This document shows positions 44,350 to 54,800 of a stretch of DNA of 64,000 nt, piece after piece. The translations under genes and the position numbers were made by a program. Below the pieces are notes generated by a model that worked only from the letters and a program-made list of their open reading frames with translations, was not told the DNA's origin and made no database searches. Within the stretch, counting starts at the first letter, position 1; the number at the start of each line of letters is the position of its first letter. Origin of the DNA: Linnemannia hyalina (taxonomy: Eukaryota > Mortierellomycota > Mortierellomycetes > Mortierellales > Mortierellaceae); contig JAHRHY010000016.1 in the NCBI GenBank assembly GCA_019671135.1, positions 1,174,501 through 1,238,500 of the forward strand, read 5' to 3'.

Positions 44350-45495
44350 TCATTCCTCCTCACTCTGGAAATCGTCAAGGTGTTGAATGTCGTCCGCACA
44401 ATGCTCATCATAATCAACCTCAAACTGACCCAACACCCTCGCCGCCATATACTGATTACATGGCATCGAGTCTTGTTGGTAGGGAGCATCTGGGTCATCG
44501 TCCTCGCCTATCGTCCACACACTGTTCCATGACCCCGGCGGGGTTGACAGCATCAACGAGCCGTCGTCATCCACAGTCATTGGTGTCGGTGTCGATGGAC
44601 TGAGCACGGCGGAGGGACCTTGAGCTTTCGGATGCACTCCTAAAGGCGTAGGACTATTGTTCGAGGTCGAATTCATGCCACCATCTTGGACTTGGTGCGA
44701 CGGCAACGACGGGGGGAGAACAGAGTTGAGTAAAGTCTCGAGACTATGATGGTACTGGGCAGGGACGTGGACGAAGGGATCCGGGATTCGAGTGTTCGGA
44801 AGTTGGTTCAGCCAGGTGTCGATGTACATCCAAAGAGGGTCGTTTGGGTCGTACTCTGGCAACGCCACTTGGGGTACAGGATGATCCTCAGCACCAATGA
44901 ACTCATCTTCCCCATCCTCCTCTTTCTCCATGAAGGTGGCGGGGGCAGGGGTGGATAAGACGTGGCCAGAGGACGAGGTGTATTCAAAATCGAACTCCTC
45001 CATCGCCTCTTCCTCCGTGGTGGCCCTTTGAGAGAGCGAAGGTAGGGGGAAGGATAAGTAGCGACTCTCTGAGGAAGATGAGGTGTACTCCATCGAGCTT
45101 GAGTCTGAGATCTCCTCGGTGGTAGTCTGCGCGAGCGCGGGTCCGGTGGACAAGACGGTCAAGGAACGGTTCTCTGAGTAGGAGGGCGAAGCATGCACGA
45201 TCGGGTCTGGGTTTAAGATCTCCTCGGTGGTGACTTGGACGAGTACAGGTTCAGAGACAGACATGGAGTGGTCCTCTGAGGAAGACAAATGCTGCTCGAT
45301 CAGGCTTGGGTCTGTGATCTTTTTCTCTAGGTGCCAGGGGCCGCCAAAGGGACCTACCGATACGGTGTCGTTGACAAGGGCTTGTGGGGCGGCAGCGAGG
45401 GAATCAGAAGGATACATGATACGCGGCGGCATCTCGGCGTCAGAAATAACCAGACTTGCGGCTTGGATGGGGGAGACTATGGTCGGTGGCATCAT
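44350..45495 (-). CDS. Unrecognised protein B of a tandem paralogous pair
   Basis: A single open frame of 381 residues from ATG 45495 (a second ATG follows at once). It is a paralogue of the protein at 42485-43333. The conserved blocks are MPPRIMYPSDSLAAAPQA and NDTVSV near residues 22-47, and a core at about 215-275 with PVPQVALPEYDPNDPLWMY and PDPFVHVPAQYHHSLE. Between these, B has two to three imperfect repeats of about 30-40 residues built around TTEEI.....S..E..S.S.S, which A lacks and which explain its extra length. The tail QFEVDYDEHCADDIQHLDD is acidic. No domain, signal or membrane segment was recognised. The tryptophan- and proline-rich core looks like a folded or binding module within a disordered acidic protein. 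Confidence 0.7.
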   Translation of the reverse strand: MMPPTIVSPIQAASLVISDAEMPPRIMYPSDSLAAAPQALVNDTVSVGPFGGPWHLEKKITDPSLIEQHLSSSEDHSMSVSEPVLVQVTTEEILNPDPIVHASPSYSENRSLTVLSTGPALAQTTTEEISDSSSMEYTSSSSESRYLSFPLPSLSQRATTEEEAMEEFDFEYTSSSGHVLSTPAPATFMEKEEDGEDEFIGAEDHPVPQVALPEYDPNDPLWMYIDTWLNQLPNTRIPDPFVHVPAQYHHSLETLLNSVLPPSLPSHQVQDGGMNSTSNNSPTPLGVHPKAQGPSAVLSPSTPTPMTVDDDGSLMLSTPPGSWNSVWTIGEDDDPDAPYQQDSMPCNQYMAARVLGQFEVDYDEHCADDIQHLDDFQSEEE

Positions 45496-45589
45496 AGGTG
45501 GGTTGGTGAGAGGGGTGGGGGTGGTGATAAAGAAGAGGTGCGAATGGATGTTGCTGTGTGAATGACGAAAACGTGTGTTGGACGAGAGG

Positions 45590-46020
45590 AAGGAAGGAAA
45601 GAAGAAATAAAAAAAGATAAAGAGGCATCTGGCTGTTGTGGATATGTTGAGCAGGAAAAAGTGTGGTTACTTCTTTTGTTATTAGAAAGGGACGGTAGGA
45701 CAGCCATTTGTTGCTTTTGTTTGACCTTTGAAAAATTGGATGAACCATCCCTACCATTTATTTTTTCTTTTGTTATCGGTCGTCGGCACATCATATGAAT
45801 GACGAATGCAAAGTATCCTTCGTTCGTTTGATATTGGTATAGGCAAAAGTATATTAGAAAGGTCATCTTGGTTATACAACCCACAACTGCAAAAGCAACA
45901 AAAACTAACAGAAGCAAAACAATGACATCCAGCGGCAACAAGTAATAATAATAGAAGGAGAAACACCCCCAACAACTGGGGAACCCTTTGATGTGGTCAA
46001 CAATAAGTGAGTGATCAATG
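45590..46020 (-). repeat. Duplicated upstream module, copy 3
   Basis: This lies upstream of paralogue B. It shares with copy 1 TTGTTATTAGAAAGGGA, the CAGCCATTTGTTGCTTTTGT block, CCATCC.TACCAT, GGTCATCTTGG and GGGAACC.TTTGATGTGGTCAACAATAAGTG-type blocks. The minus-strand frame ends KQKQQMAVLPSLSNNK, nearly identical to KKQQMAILSSLSNNK of copy 1. Confidence 0.55.
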
Positions 46021-46208
46021 ATTCAATCTCGTAAATGGCTTGAAGTAGTCAAGGACGTTGCACGGACGGAGTACCTCATAATTTTATTTAAAGATGGGAT
46101 TGTATGAGAATTGGGAAGGTGAAGAGAAAAGATAGAGAAAAACAAAGGGAGAAGAGGGGAGCCAGAGGTCATGGAACATGCTTTGTCGTAGTCGCTATTG
46201 ATGGACCC

Positions 46209-48651
46209 TTAATCCAGCAAATCCTCCTTTCCTCGCAAGATATTTGCTGTGCTTCCCTCAAAGTCGTTTCCATGGGGCTCACGTCTTCCACCGAGGTGAT
46301 TGTTCAAGAACCTCTCGCTAATGGCATTGAATGCGATCTTGTTGGGAGGGCGAGCGAATCCGTGACCCTCATCCGAGAACAAGACATATCCAACTGGAAT
46401 GTTCCTCGCCACCATGGCATCAACGATCTGATCCGACTCGGCTTGCTTCACACGAGGATCGTTAGCACCTTGACCAATAAGCAAGGGCTTTTTGATTTTG
46501 TCGACGTGAGTCAAGGGTGAGCACTCAGTGAGGAACTTCCGTCCTTCCTCAGTTTTAGGATCTCCGCCAATTCTGAGGACCAGCTGCCGATACATGGCAC
46601 TCCAGTAGGGTGGGATAGTTTCCATAAGAGTGATGATGTTACTGGGACCAACAATATCCACACCGCAGCAGAACACATCAGGAGTAAAAGCTAGTTTTTT
46701 GAGAGGAGAAAATGATCAGGGCAACGTGAGTATTAACCTATACAAGCTCATCTTTCCATTGACATGTCGGGCGCGATATGCAGTAATCCTTACTCAGACC
46801 GGCAAGCGTGGAATAGCCTCCATAGCTGCCACCATAAATGGCCACCTTCTCACGGATTGCAATTCGTTCAGTGATAGCCCACTCGACGCCATCTGAAGTT
46901 GATGGGAATAAAAAAAAAGCAACGACCTGTTAGTTCGATTGAGTCTTCGAACGCATTAACAAAGCTCATCATCTATGCCACGTTTGCTTACCAATAAGAT
47001 CTGTGTGCATATCCTTGCTCCACTGTCCGTTTCCGAGCTCCACGAAATTCTTTCCGAAGCCGGTGGAACCACGGAAGTTCACACTCAAGACAGCGAAGCC
47101 ACGGTTACTGAGCCATTGGTGTTCTGGGCTAAATCCATAGCTGTCTCTCCACCAAGGGCCACCATGGACGCGGAGAACAAGCGGGATAGGTTGAATGGGA
47201 CGACCGGGGCGCTTAGGATCCTCAAGATGGTCTGGGATCGTCAAATACGAAACCAAGTCTTGGCCATCACGGGACTTGATCACAACAGGGTGCATGTTGT
47301 TGAGGGAATACTGGAGCAGCTCGTCATTAAAATGGAACAGGAATGTTGTCGATGTTGTTCCGCGATCATAGATGTGGTATTGAATGCCAGATGCAGTGTT
47401 CTGGGTAATGACCCATTTGGAATTGTCGAGAGACTGTGAGGCGATGTCGATTTCTCCTGCAAACGTCTCCTCGAGGTATTCGAAGTCCTTCTTGTAAGTA
47501 GCGTCCAGAACACACCACTTTGTGGTGGCGTGCTGGGCGTTGAAAGCAATAGGACTTCCGGTCTTGGGGTCCTTGAAAAGATCCTTGATATCGGCAGCGT
47601 TAGGAGACTCTCCAAGAAGTCTGAGAACCTTGTCCTGAGACGTCAAGTCTATCTCTACCAAAGCCTACGAAAAAGAATAATAGCCCAAGTTAACACAGAT
47701 CAATGGATGTTAGTATTAAACTCGGGGAAATACTATAACGAGTCACAGAGAGTATTCAAGGACAAAGAGCCTATTGTATCCTTACCTTGTTATCGCGTCC
47801 TCTACTATCCAGCAAGTAGGCTTTGGTTCCATCCTTGTTGAGTGAATGGAATTCACTAACTGCATCTGAGAATTCCCAGGTGAGGAATGGTTCCCACTTT
47901 CCAGTGTTCTTGTTCTTTTGGAGAACACTCTTGCCACCATCAGGTTGCACTTGAACTGTGAAATGAGCTTTAAGATCACTGCAAGAAAAAAAAAAGATAA
48001 ATTAATAAAATGGGTGTATGGCTGATTTTCACACCGAACGATTGACTGAGAACACTTACTCCGCACAGTGCCAGTCGCTGAAGTTCCCGGTGTTCTCTTC
48101 AATCAACTCCAACTCAGCTGTGGTCAGGTCGACAAGGTAGAGATCGAACACTGAAGGGTCACGCTTATTCAGCATGATGAGTATCTCGTTGGGACGAGCA
48201 AGTGAAAACTTGATTGGGGTACTCGTGGTACCCTCGAATGGGGTGAGGTTACGAACCTGAGCCGTTTCGATGTCGACCAGGTAGGTTTGCCAGTCTATGA
48301 AAAATGAAAGGAAATCGAATGACTTGTGTAAGAAAGAGGGATGATAAAAGAATCAAAGGAAACGAATTTCATCAAGTCGAGACAGATTGACATGCCTTCG
48401 TCTCCATTCTTGTCCTGGACGTACACGATCTGGTTGTTGTACGTCCAGTTGAATTGTCTAATGCCGCGCTTTGTGTCGCTTGTGATGCATTTAGCGTTCT
48501 TTAAATCATCAATGGGAGCAACCCAGATATTGAGAACATCATCCTTTGGAGCGATATAAGCGAGAAGTCTGCCGTTAGGAGAGATATAGGGTTGCAAGCG
48601 AGTGGGGTTGCCGAATATGGCTTTTCTTGGAATGAGAGCGGGAACAGTCAT
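46209..48651 (-). CDS. S9 family serine peptidase (prolyl-oligopeptidase / acylaminoacyl-peptidase type)
   Basis: Six exons on the minus strand: 48651-48396, 48294-48060, 47978-47786, 47664-46992, 46892-46794 and 46690-46209, giving 645 residues. The N-terminal two thirds form a WD-like beta-propeller ([36 protein letters not shown]). The C-terminal alpha/beta-hydrolase has the nucleophile Ser475 in GGSYGGYS, Asp563 in GANDPRV and His595 in DEGHGF, and an oxyanion-region [13 protein letters not shown]. It has no signal peptide, so it is probably a cytosolic peptidase acting on oligopeptides. The first intron appears to use a GC donor (G|GCATGT at 48395-48394); the nearest GT would shift the frame and destroy [11 protein letters not shown]. 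Other introns are GT-AG. Confidence 0.9.
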
Positions 48652-50945
48652 GTCTTGTAAAATGTCGAGTGTGGTGGATGGGATTGTTGAAAGAGTAGGG
48701 AAAAGAGCGCCTTTTTTATACTTTCCCAGTTAAAGTTCCAGAGGTAATCGTGTTCGGGACCACGCCGATTGGCCAGTGGAATTATTCCCACGAATATGTA
48801 TTTTTCGCGATCACACAGGCTGTTAGCATTTGTTCGAGAATGTCCCAGGCTTGGACAGCAGGTAGGGCTATCGTGACACGCTAGCACTCATGAGCCCAAT
48901 GCCGTCTACATGGCACCACAGAGAATCACCACAACAGCTGCTTTCTAAGCAGTCTCTCGGGGCGCATTCAAAAATTGGCTCCACACCTCCGAGCGGATAG
49001 CTGTACGTATGGCCGCAAACCCCGAGAGTTAAATTGTAGAAGGCGGACGTGAACTCTATAGACCGAGTGTTGTAAGAAAAAAAGGTGCAGTTGGGATCTT
49101 CAGTGCGCCCCAAGCCCAAGAGACGGAAAAGAGAGCGTACGCTTGATAGAATACGTTATTATGGTTTCTAGTCCAAGTAGGGCTGTTGTCAAAAAAATTC
49201 ACATTGTGGCATTGTCGGCTTCTTGGCCAGTATTTTGCCCAAAAATGGAGGTGCCGGAACATTTATCTCGTCGACTCATCCGCCAAGAATGCTCTCAATG
49301 TTGATGCCAAGACTGGTGTCAACTTTGATGCTAAGCTGTCATAACGTCAAACGTTCCCTGTGTAACAGGCGAGCAAAGAAAAAAGAAAGCTGACTAAATT
49401 TGGTATGGAGAGCCTTTTATGCATGCCCGCAGTACCCTCCGCTCATAAGAGATTTGAGGCCCAAACACATCCATGGCACGGATATCCTACCGAGATACGC
49501 AACCAAGTCGTGGACAAAACGAAAGAAAGGCAATCAAAAAGACAAGTCCTATTCTTACTGTTCTTGGCACATATATCTTCCCCTTGTCTACTTTCCACAC
49601 GCTCTTCTTCCCATCCTTCGCCCACAGATTCGAAGGACTGGTACTTGGAAAAATGTACAATTGACAAACTAGACGACAGCAGCTACACTTTACGGGGATA
49701 TCATTCTTCAAGGACCCTTACACTTCGCTGCCACAAGGGACAAAGTGAGCATCATCACCCTATGACTATCGACTATCATTACCCTGCCATCATCACCCTG
49801 TGCCTATCTCCAGCTCACACAATTGGTTAGGTTGCCTTCCCTATTTATGCTATTCGATGCCACCACACTCTCTGTTTTTTCCTAGTCATGCGTTCAGCGC
49901 TTGAAGGTTAGATCTGTTTGCCTAGGTTAGGCACTCCAATCTCGTCTTGTGAGCAGCAACGAGATGGTAAGAACCATCGATTATGGAACGAGGTGTTCAG
50001 TGGAAGTGCAGAGGCTGGGAGAGAGACCTTTTCTATCCCGTGTTCCGAGGTCAAATTAATGGGCACGCTTTCACAACGTCAAGAGATAAACGGTTGTTCT
50101 TGTCTTTTAGAGCCATAATGAGGGTTATGGGATAAAGAAATAGAGAAGGCGTTGGAATTCAGGGGCGACAGGGGGGGGGGGGGGGGGGGGGCTTATGAAC
50201 CGTTTGTCTTAAATATCACGTGAATATGGCGCAGTTGATATCTTCTATGTCGCCATCTAACAGAGCCATGAGGTCTTGTTGACCTTATCTGATGCCGGCG
50301 TGCGCTCTTCAGACTCCATGTCTTGTACCATCTACGCTGGAAGGGTGCAGTGATGGAGAAAGCATGGGTATGCAGCTGCGAATGCCTGACAGGTCTCGTC
50401 CCTGTTGAATCTGGACCACGTCTGACGCTCAGTGTTGTTTAACATGTCTTTTTCATGACCAGTCTGCAGCTGCGTGAGGGTAAAACGACGTGTGATGAGG
50501 ACCAACCAGAGCCAATTCCTTCTAGATTTCCTCACATACGAGGTGCACTTCAGACACAGACTGACTTCTTCACTTGAACAGGCATGTCTACAAATTGCAG
50601 GTTAGAGAAAAAACAGCTTAAAAACTTTATTCTATTTTTTCCTCTGCCCCTTTTTTCTCCTTTCAGGGGGACAGTAGAGGAGGATGACGTGAAAAGGGGT
50701 CCAAAATGTGTTAGGATTGTGTGTACCAACAACAAGAGGTTGATGAAGTTACGACATGACTCTGGAGATGATGGGAGATGAGAGATGATGAATTCATAAG
50801 TGCGAATCATGGAGTAGTTTAATGTGAGAGCTCTAGGAAAGGTCTCATGAGTTGCAACTATCTGTCTTGCGGTAGGTTGACGGCAACTTGGTTGTTTTTG
50901 GGGAGTAAGGAGCAAAGAAAGGATGAACGACCATTTCTAGTTCGT
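48652..50945. other. Intergenic region without a supported gene
   Basis: A 2.3-kb gap. 48.65-48.8 kb is the peptidase promoter. A 141-codon open frame at 49405-49830 (+, ATG start) contains SKDWYLEKCTIDKLDDSSY and reads somewhat like protein, but has no recognisable domain and may be a remnant. A minus-strand frame at 50,332-50,535 also looks protein-like but lacks an ATG. A 21-base G-run lies at 50,171. The last few hundred bases are probably 3' flank of the EF-hand gene. Confidence 0.5.
50171..50191 (+). repeat. Uninterrupted run of 21 G
   Basis: A pure poly-G run on the plus strand in an otherwise unbiased intergenic segment. Such runs can form G-quadruplexes and are length-unstable; the exact count may also be affected by sequencing error. 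Confidence 0.9.
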
Positions 50946-51197
50946 TTAGAACTCAAGCTCCCAATTGGCAACGGTAGGGGCGAACTCCAGGAACTCGTCA
51001 AAGGTCAAGCGGCCGTCCTTGTTGTTGTCGAACTGAGCGAGTGAGATTCTGGCCGAGAACTCACGAGAAGGACCGCCGGCCAGGGTATTGAGCAAAGTAG
51101 TGAGCTCATCCAGGGTGAGGGAGCCGTTCTTGTCGGTGTCGGCCTCCTCGAACTTGGTCTTAATGAAGGCGATCTGTTTCGGGGTGAAGTTGGCCAT
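50946..51197 (-). CDS. Small two-EF-hand calcium-binding protein
   Basis: A single exon of 83 residues starting at ATG 51197. Two canonical EF-hand loops are present: residues 20-31 (DTDKNGSLTLDE) and 57-68 (DNNKDGRLTFDE), each with Asp at positions 1 and 3 or its Asn equivalent, Gly at 6 and Glu at 12, so both should bind calcium. It is half the size of calmodulin, has no signal peptide or myristoylation site, and resembles the small calmodulin-like or parvalbumin-sized proteins of fungi. Codon use is strongly GC-biased, suggesting high expression. The role beyond calcium binding cannot be told. Confidence 0.88.
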   Translation of the reverse strand: MANFTPKQIAFIKTKFEEADTDKNGSLTLDELTTLLNTLAGGPSREFSARISLAQFDNNKDGRLTFDEFLEFAPTVANWELEF

Positions 51198-51818
51198 TGT
51201 GTTAGATGTTTGTTTGTTGGGATTGTGATGAGAAGAGATGTGTGAAACTGTTTGGGTTTATTTCGCGACCCTTGCGCGCGTCAGGTTTCAGGGCACTGGG
51301 CGGCATAAATACGTCACCGAAGATATCGTTGCGCTTCCCGACCCAATGTACCAACTTCATTCACAAACGCACCAAAATAGACAATAGCTAGTTATGCCAT
51401 TCCTATTTTTTTTGGCTGGCTCGCATCCATCCCCACATCCGTCGCCTTTCGTTTGCCTCCATTTCTGACTACCAGACCCTCCAGAGCGGGGCTTATATTT
51501 TAAGGTTCCTGAGTATCAGGAGTGACACACTCGCCATTATTGTTCTAAGTTCTAACAGGCAGGGTAAAGTGCACGCCCCATGCAATGACGTGGGAAGCAA
51601 GGGCAAGAGGAAAAAAACATGCAAAAACAAAAGGACGAAGAGAATAAACACTGAGAGAGACACCACTGTCCCGAACGAGAGAAGTTACTGCTTGATGATA
51701 TTTATTTTCTGTATTTGCTGACTTGTTCGCCTCCCTTTCTCTGTTCGGCAGCTGAGATCCATTCGCTACTCTTCATCTCCAGACCCCTCAGCGAGCTTTG
51801 CCGCTAGACCCATGTTGA
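51198..51818. other. Intergenic region
   Basis: It holds the promoter of the EF-hand gene (51.2-51.4 kb) and the 3' flank of the NACHT gene. No gene seen. Confidence 0.6.
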
Positions 51819-54800
51819 TCAGTCGTCTTCTGAAGATGGACCCTTGTCAGAGGCACGGCGTTGAGATATCAACTTCTGGTGGGTCGAGCTCAGGCCAGTT
51901 ACACCTTCAAGAACCGTGCCTGCAGTGCAAAGCCTCCTAAGATTGGTTCCCCAGAGCATCTTGACGGCGACCGCTCCATCATCGCTCGACACTCGCCATA
52001 CTCGAACAGACCCATCTCTGCTGGCTGTGATGAACTCCGTCGGGACAACTGGATTCCAAGAGAGGCTCGGGATGAAACCATGAAACACACGAAGCACAGC
52101 TGCGCAAGACCAGCTTTCGATGTTCCCTTTGGTCGAATGTCGGTGCCAGAGATGCACAATATAGTCGGCGTTGGAGTATGCCAGAAACTGACCGCATGGC
52201 GAGTAAGCAACAGCCACGCTTTTACCAAAGGGGAACACCGGACTGGCAGCCACGTTCAACTCCAGACTAGTCTCATCCGATTGCAGGTCCCATAAGGCAA
52301 CCGAGGTCCAAGTGCCCAAGGAAAGCTGGTGACCATTAGGCGAATAATCCAATGCCACGATCGCCTTCCTCATCAGCTTCTTGGACGTCAGGAGGACTCT
52401 TGTTCGTGGATCGAAAAGCCAGACTTTTCCGGCCTCCGTGCAGACCGCAAGTTGATGGCCTGTTGGTGAGAACTTCAAGTCAAAGATCCAGTCGTTATTG
52501 TCTACACCTCTTTCAACAAGAACGCATTGCTGCTCCGTATCACGAAGGTCCCATAACCGTACAGTCATGTCCTTGTCACAAGTAGCGATCCAGTGACCAC
52601 AAGTTGAATAAGCAATTAACCGCACAGCGCTCGAATGCATCTCCAAGACCGGTCCTGCTGCGCCAGTGCTGCGATCCCAGAATCGCACTGAACCATCCTC
52701 GCACCCGGTTGCAATCCGACTGCCGTCCGGTGAAAACTCCAGGCTAAAGATCGACTCCGGGTCCGGCAACTCAAACGACACTGATCCGAGCGCTCCTGTT
52801 GTGACATCCCCTTGTCGGATAAAACCTGGGCGGACGAAAGAGAAAATAGATAGGCCATCGGGAGAATATGCCACTTTGGAAGCGTCACCGATCTGGTTTT
52901 GTACCGCGATTGTGGAGGGACTAGAGCTCGTCTCCCATAGTCGCAATGTCTTGTCCTCAGATCCCGATGCAAAGGTAAGACCATCCGGAGAGAAGGCCAC
53001 GCCCCCTATAGAGTCCGAGTGACCGTCAAATGAGGAAATAAGGTCTCCTGTCGATGCGTCCCACAACATCACCTTGCGGTCCTTGCTGGCAGAAGCGATC
53101 AATTGGCCGTTCGGAGAGAATGCGACTCCTCTAACCCAGTCGGTGTGACCTTGTAGAACAGGACCTGGGCTACTGGACACTACATCCCATAACAGCACTT
53201 TGCCATCCTCGTGACCGGAAGCTATCCATCGGCCGTCTGAAGAAATGGCAAAATCGTAAATCCCTTCCCACGAAGGACGGAAGACGACCCCTGGCTTTCC
53301 TGTCTCTGAGTCCCAAAACCGAATCGTCCTATCCAGGCTGCCTGATACAAGCTGCCGTCCATCCGGGGAAAACTTGACGCTCATAACCGAGTAGGTGTGG
53401 CCTTCCAAAACAAAGATGCACTCTCCGGTCAACGAATCCCACAATTGCACCGTTTGGCCGCTGGCCGAGGCGATACGATTACCGCAAGGGGAGTACGCCA
53501 ATGAGGCAGCGAAATCACTCTGCCCCTTCATAACCAACAACTCCTCGCCGCTCGTGCAATCCCACGACCGAACCATTCCCTTCCAGTCCCCAGATACGAT
53601 TCGTCGGCTGTCAGGCGAGAACGCAACAGATAGGACTTTTTGAGTGGCTGTGATTAGACGAATTCGCTGCCATGTAGAGGTGTCGTAAATACCGACGCCA
53701 AGACCATCACCCCATAACGCCACTCCAAGCATCCTTCCGTCAGGCGAGTAGGCACAGGCTTGTACCGTACCGTCCACTTTGATGTAGGGCAGCTCTCCGA
53801 ACCGGACGCCGTCCAGCTGTGCATGGCTCAAATCCGCTTGCCTCAACCAACTCCTCGAGAGATCGACGCCCGTCAGGTCGGCTCCTTGGAGTTTTGCAGA
53901 ATCAAACTGGCCGTAGGAAACATCGGCGCCTGGGATCTTGATGCCACAGAGATCAGCGCCGTTGAACAGAACACCGGCTCTGACCAGGATCGTGATAGCG
54001 TTGGCGGCGGCGACGGTGGCACTGGCATTGGTCTTGGATTGCTCGATGGCATCGCGGAGTTGTTGTCGGAAAGAGGGATCCTGATCAACACGCTCGGCCA
54101 AGAATTGCAGGATCGACGGCTCCTCCACAATGTTCATCCGAGACAGGCAGGTCATGAGGTCTGGACCTGGTTCGCGTTCGTCAAGTCCATAATCATCATT
54201 GGCATCATGATCGAGAGGATCGTAGATAGTTCTGGAATAAAAATACTCCAGTAGGGACCGATGGAGGAAACGAAAGAATGAGCCAGACCGCATCACCGTA
54301 CTCGACTCGCGAAGCAACTTAGTCTGACCTTTCGGGGAAAAGAAAGTTTCCTTCCAAGTGTCTTTGTCGCGAACATGGGTGTACTTGACGATGGGGTTGC
54401 CTGCGTGCTCCAAGAAGATCGACATTGCAAGGCTCCTCTGGTAGTGGACACCTTGGTAGAGAAAGTTGTCGTCGATAAGAATTTCCAGCTCATTTCGCTC
54501 CTCGTTGCTCAACAGACTCTCTTCCAGCCTCTTCCGGTTGACTTCGTACCATCGCTTGACGAAACTGTCGTACAACTGCACACGGGTGATCGTGATCGCG
54601 GAAAGATCCTTATTGGATTCGACAATAGATGGGAGAGCATCCAGGGCCACCGTCAGGAGAAAGGGGTTCGAAACGAGATCTATGAGGTTTTTGATCCCAT
54701 TCAACTTGTCCATGTACTCATTCGCGGTCCATGATGGCCGGTCCCGAAGAGGGTCGACTGTAGGTTGCTTCTTAACATACTCTTCAACATACTGCTGGAT

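Noticed and set aside
48389..48395. GT donor (GTCAAT) for the first S9 peptidase intron
   Set aside because: It shifts the frame and destroys the conserved [11 protein letters not shown] segment; the GC donor just upstream keeps it.
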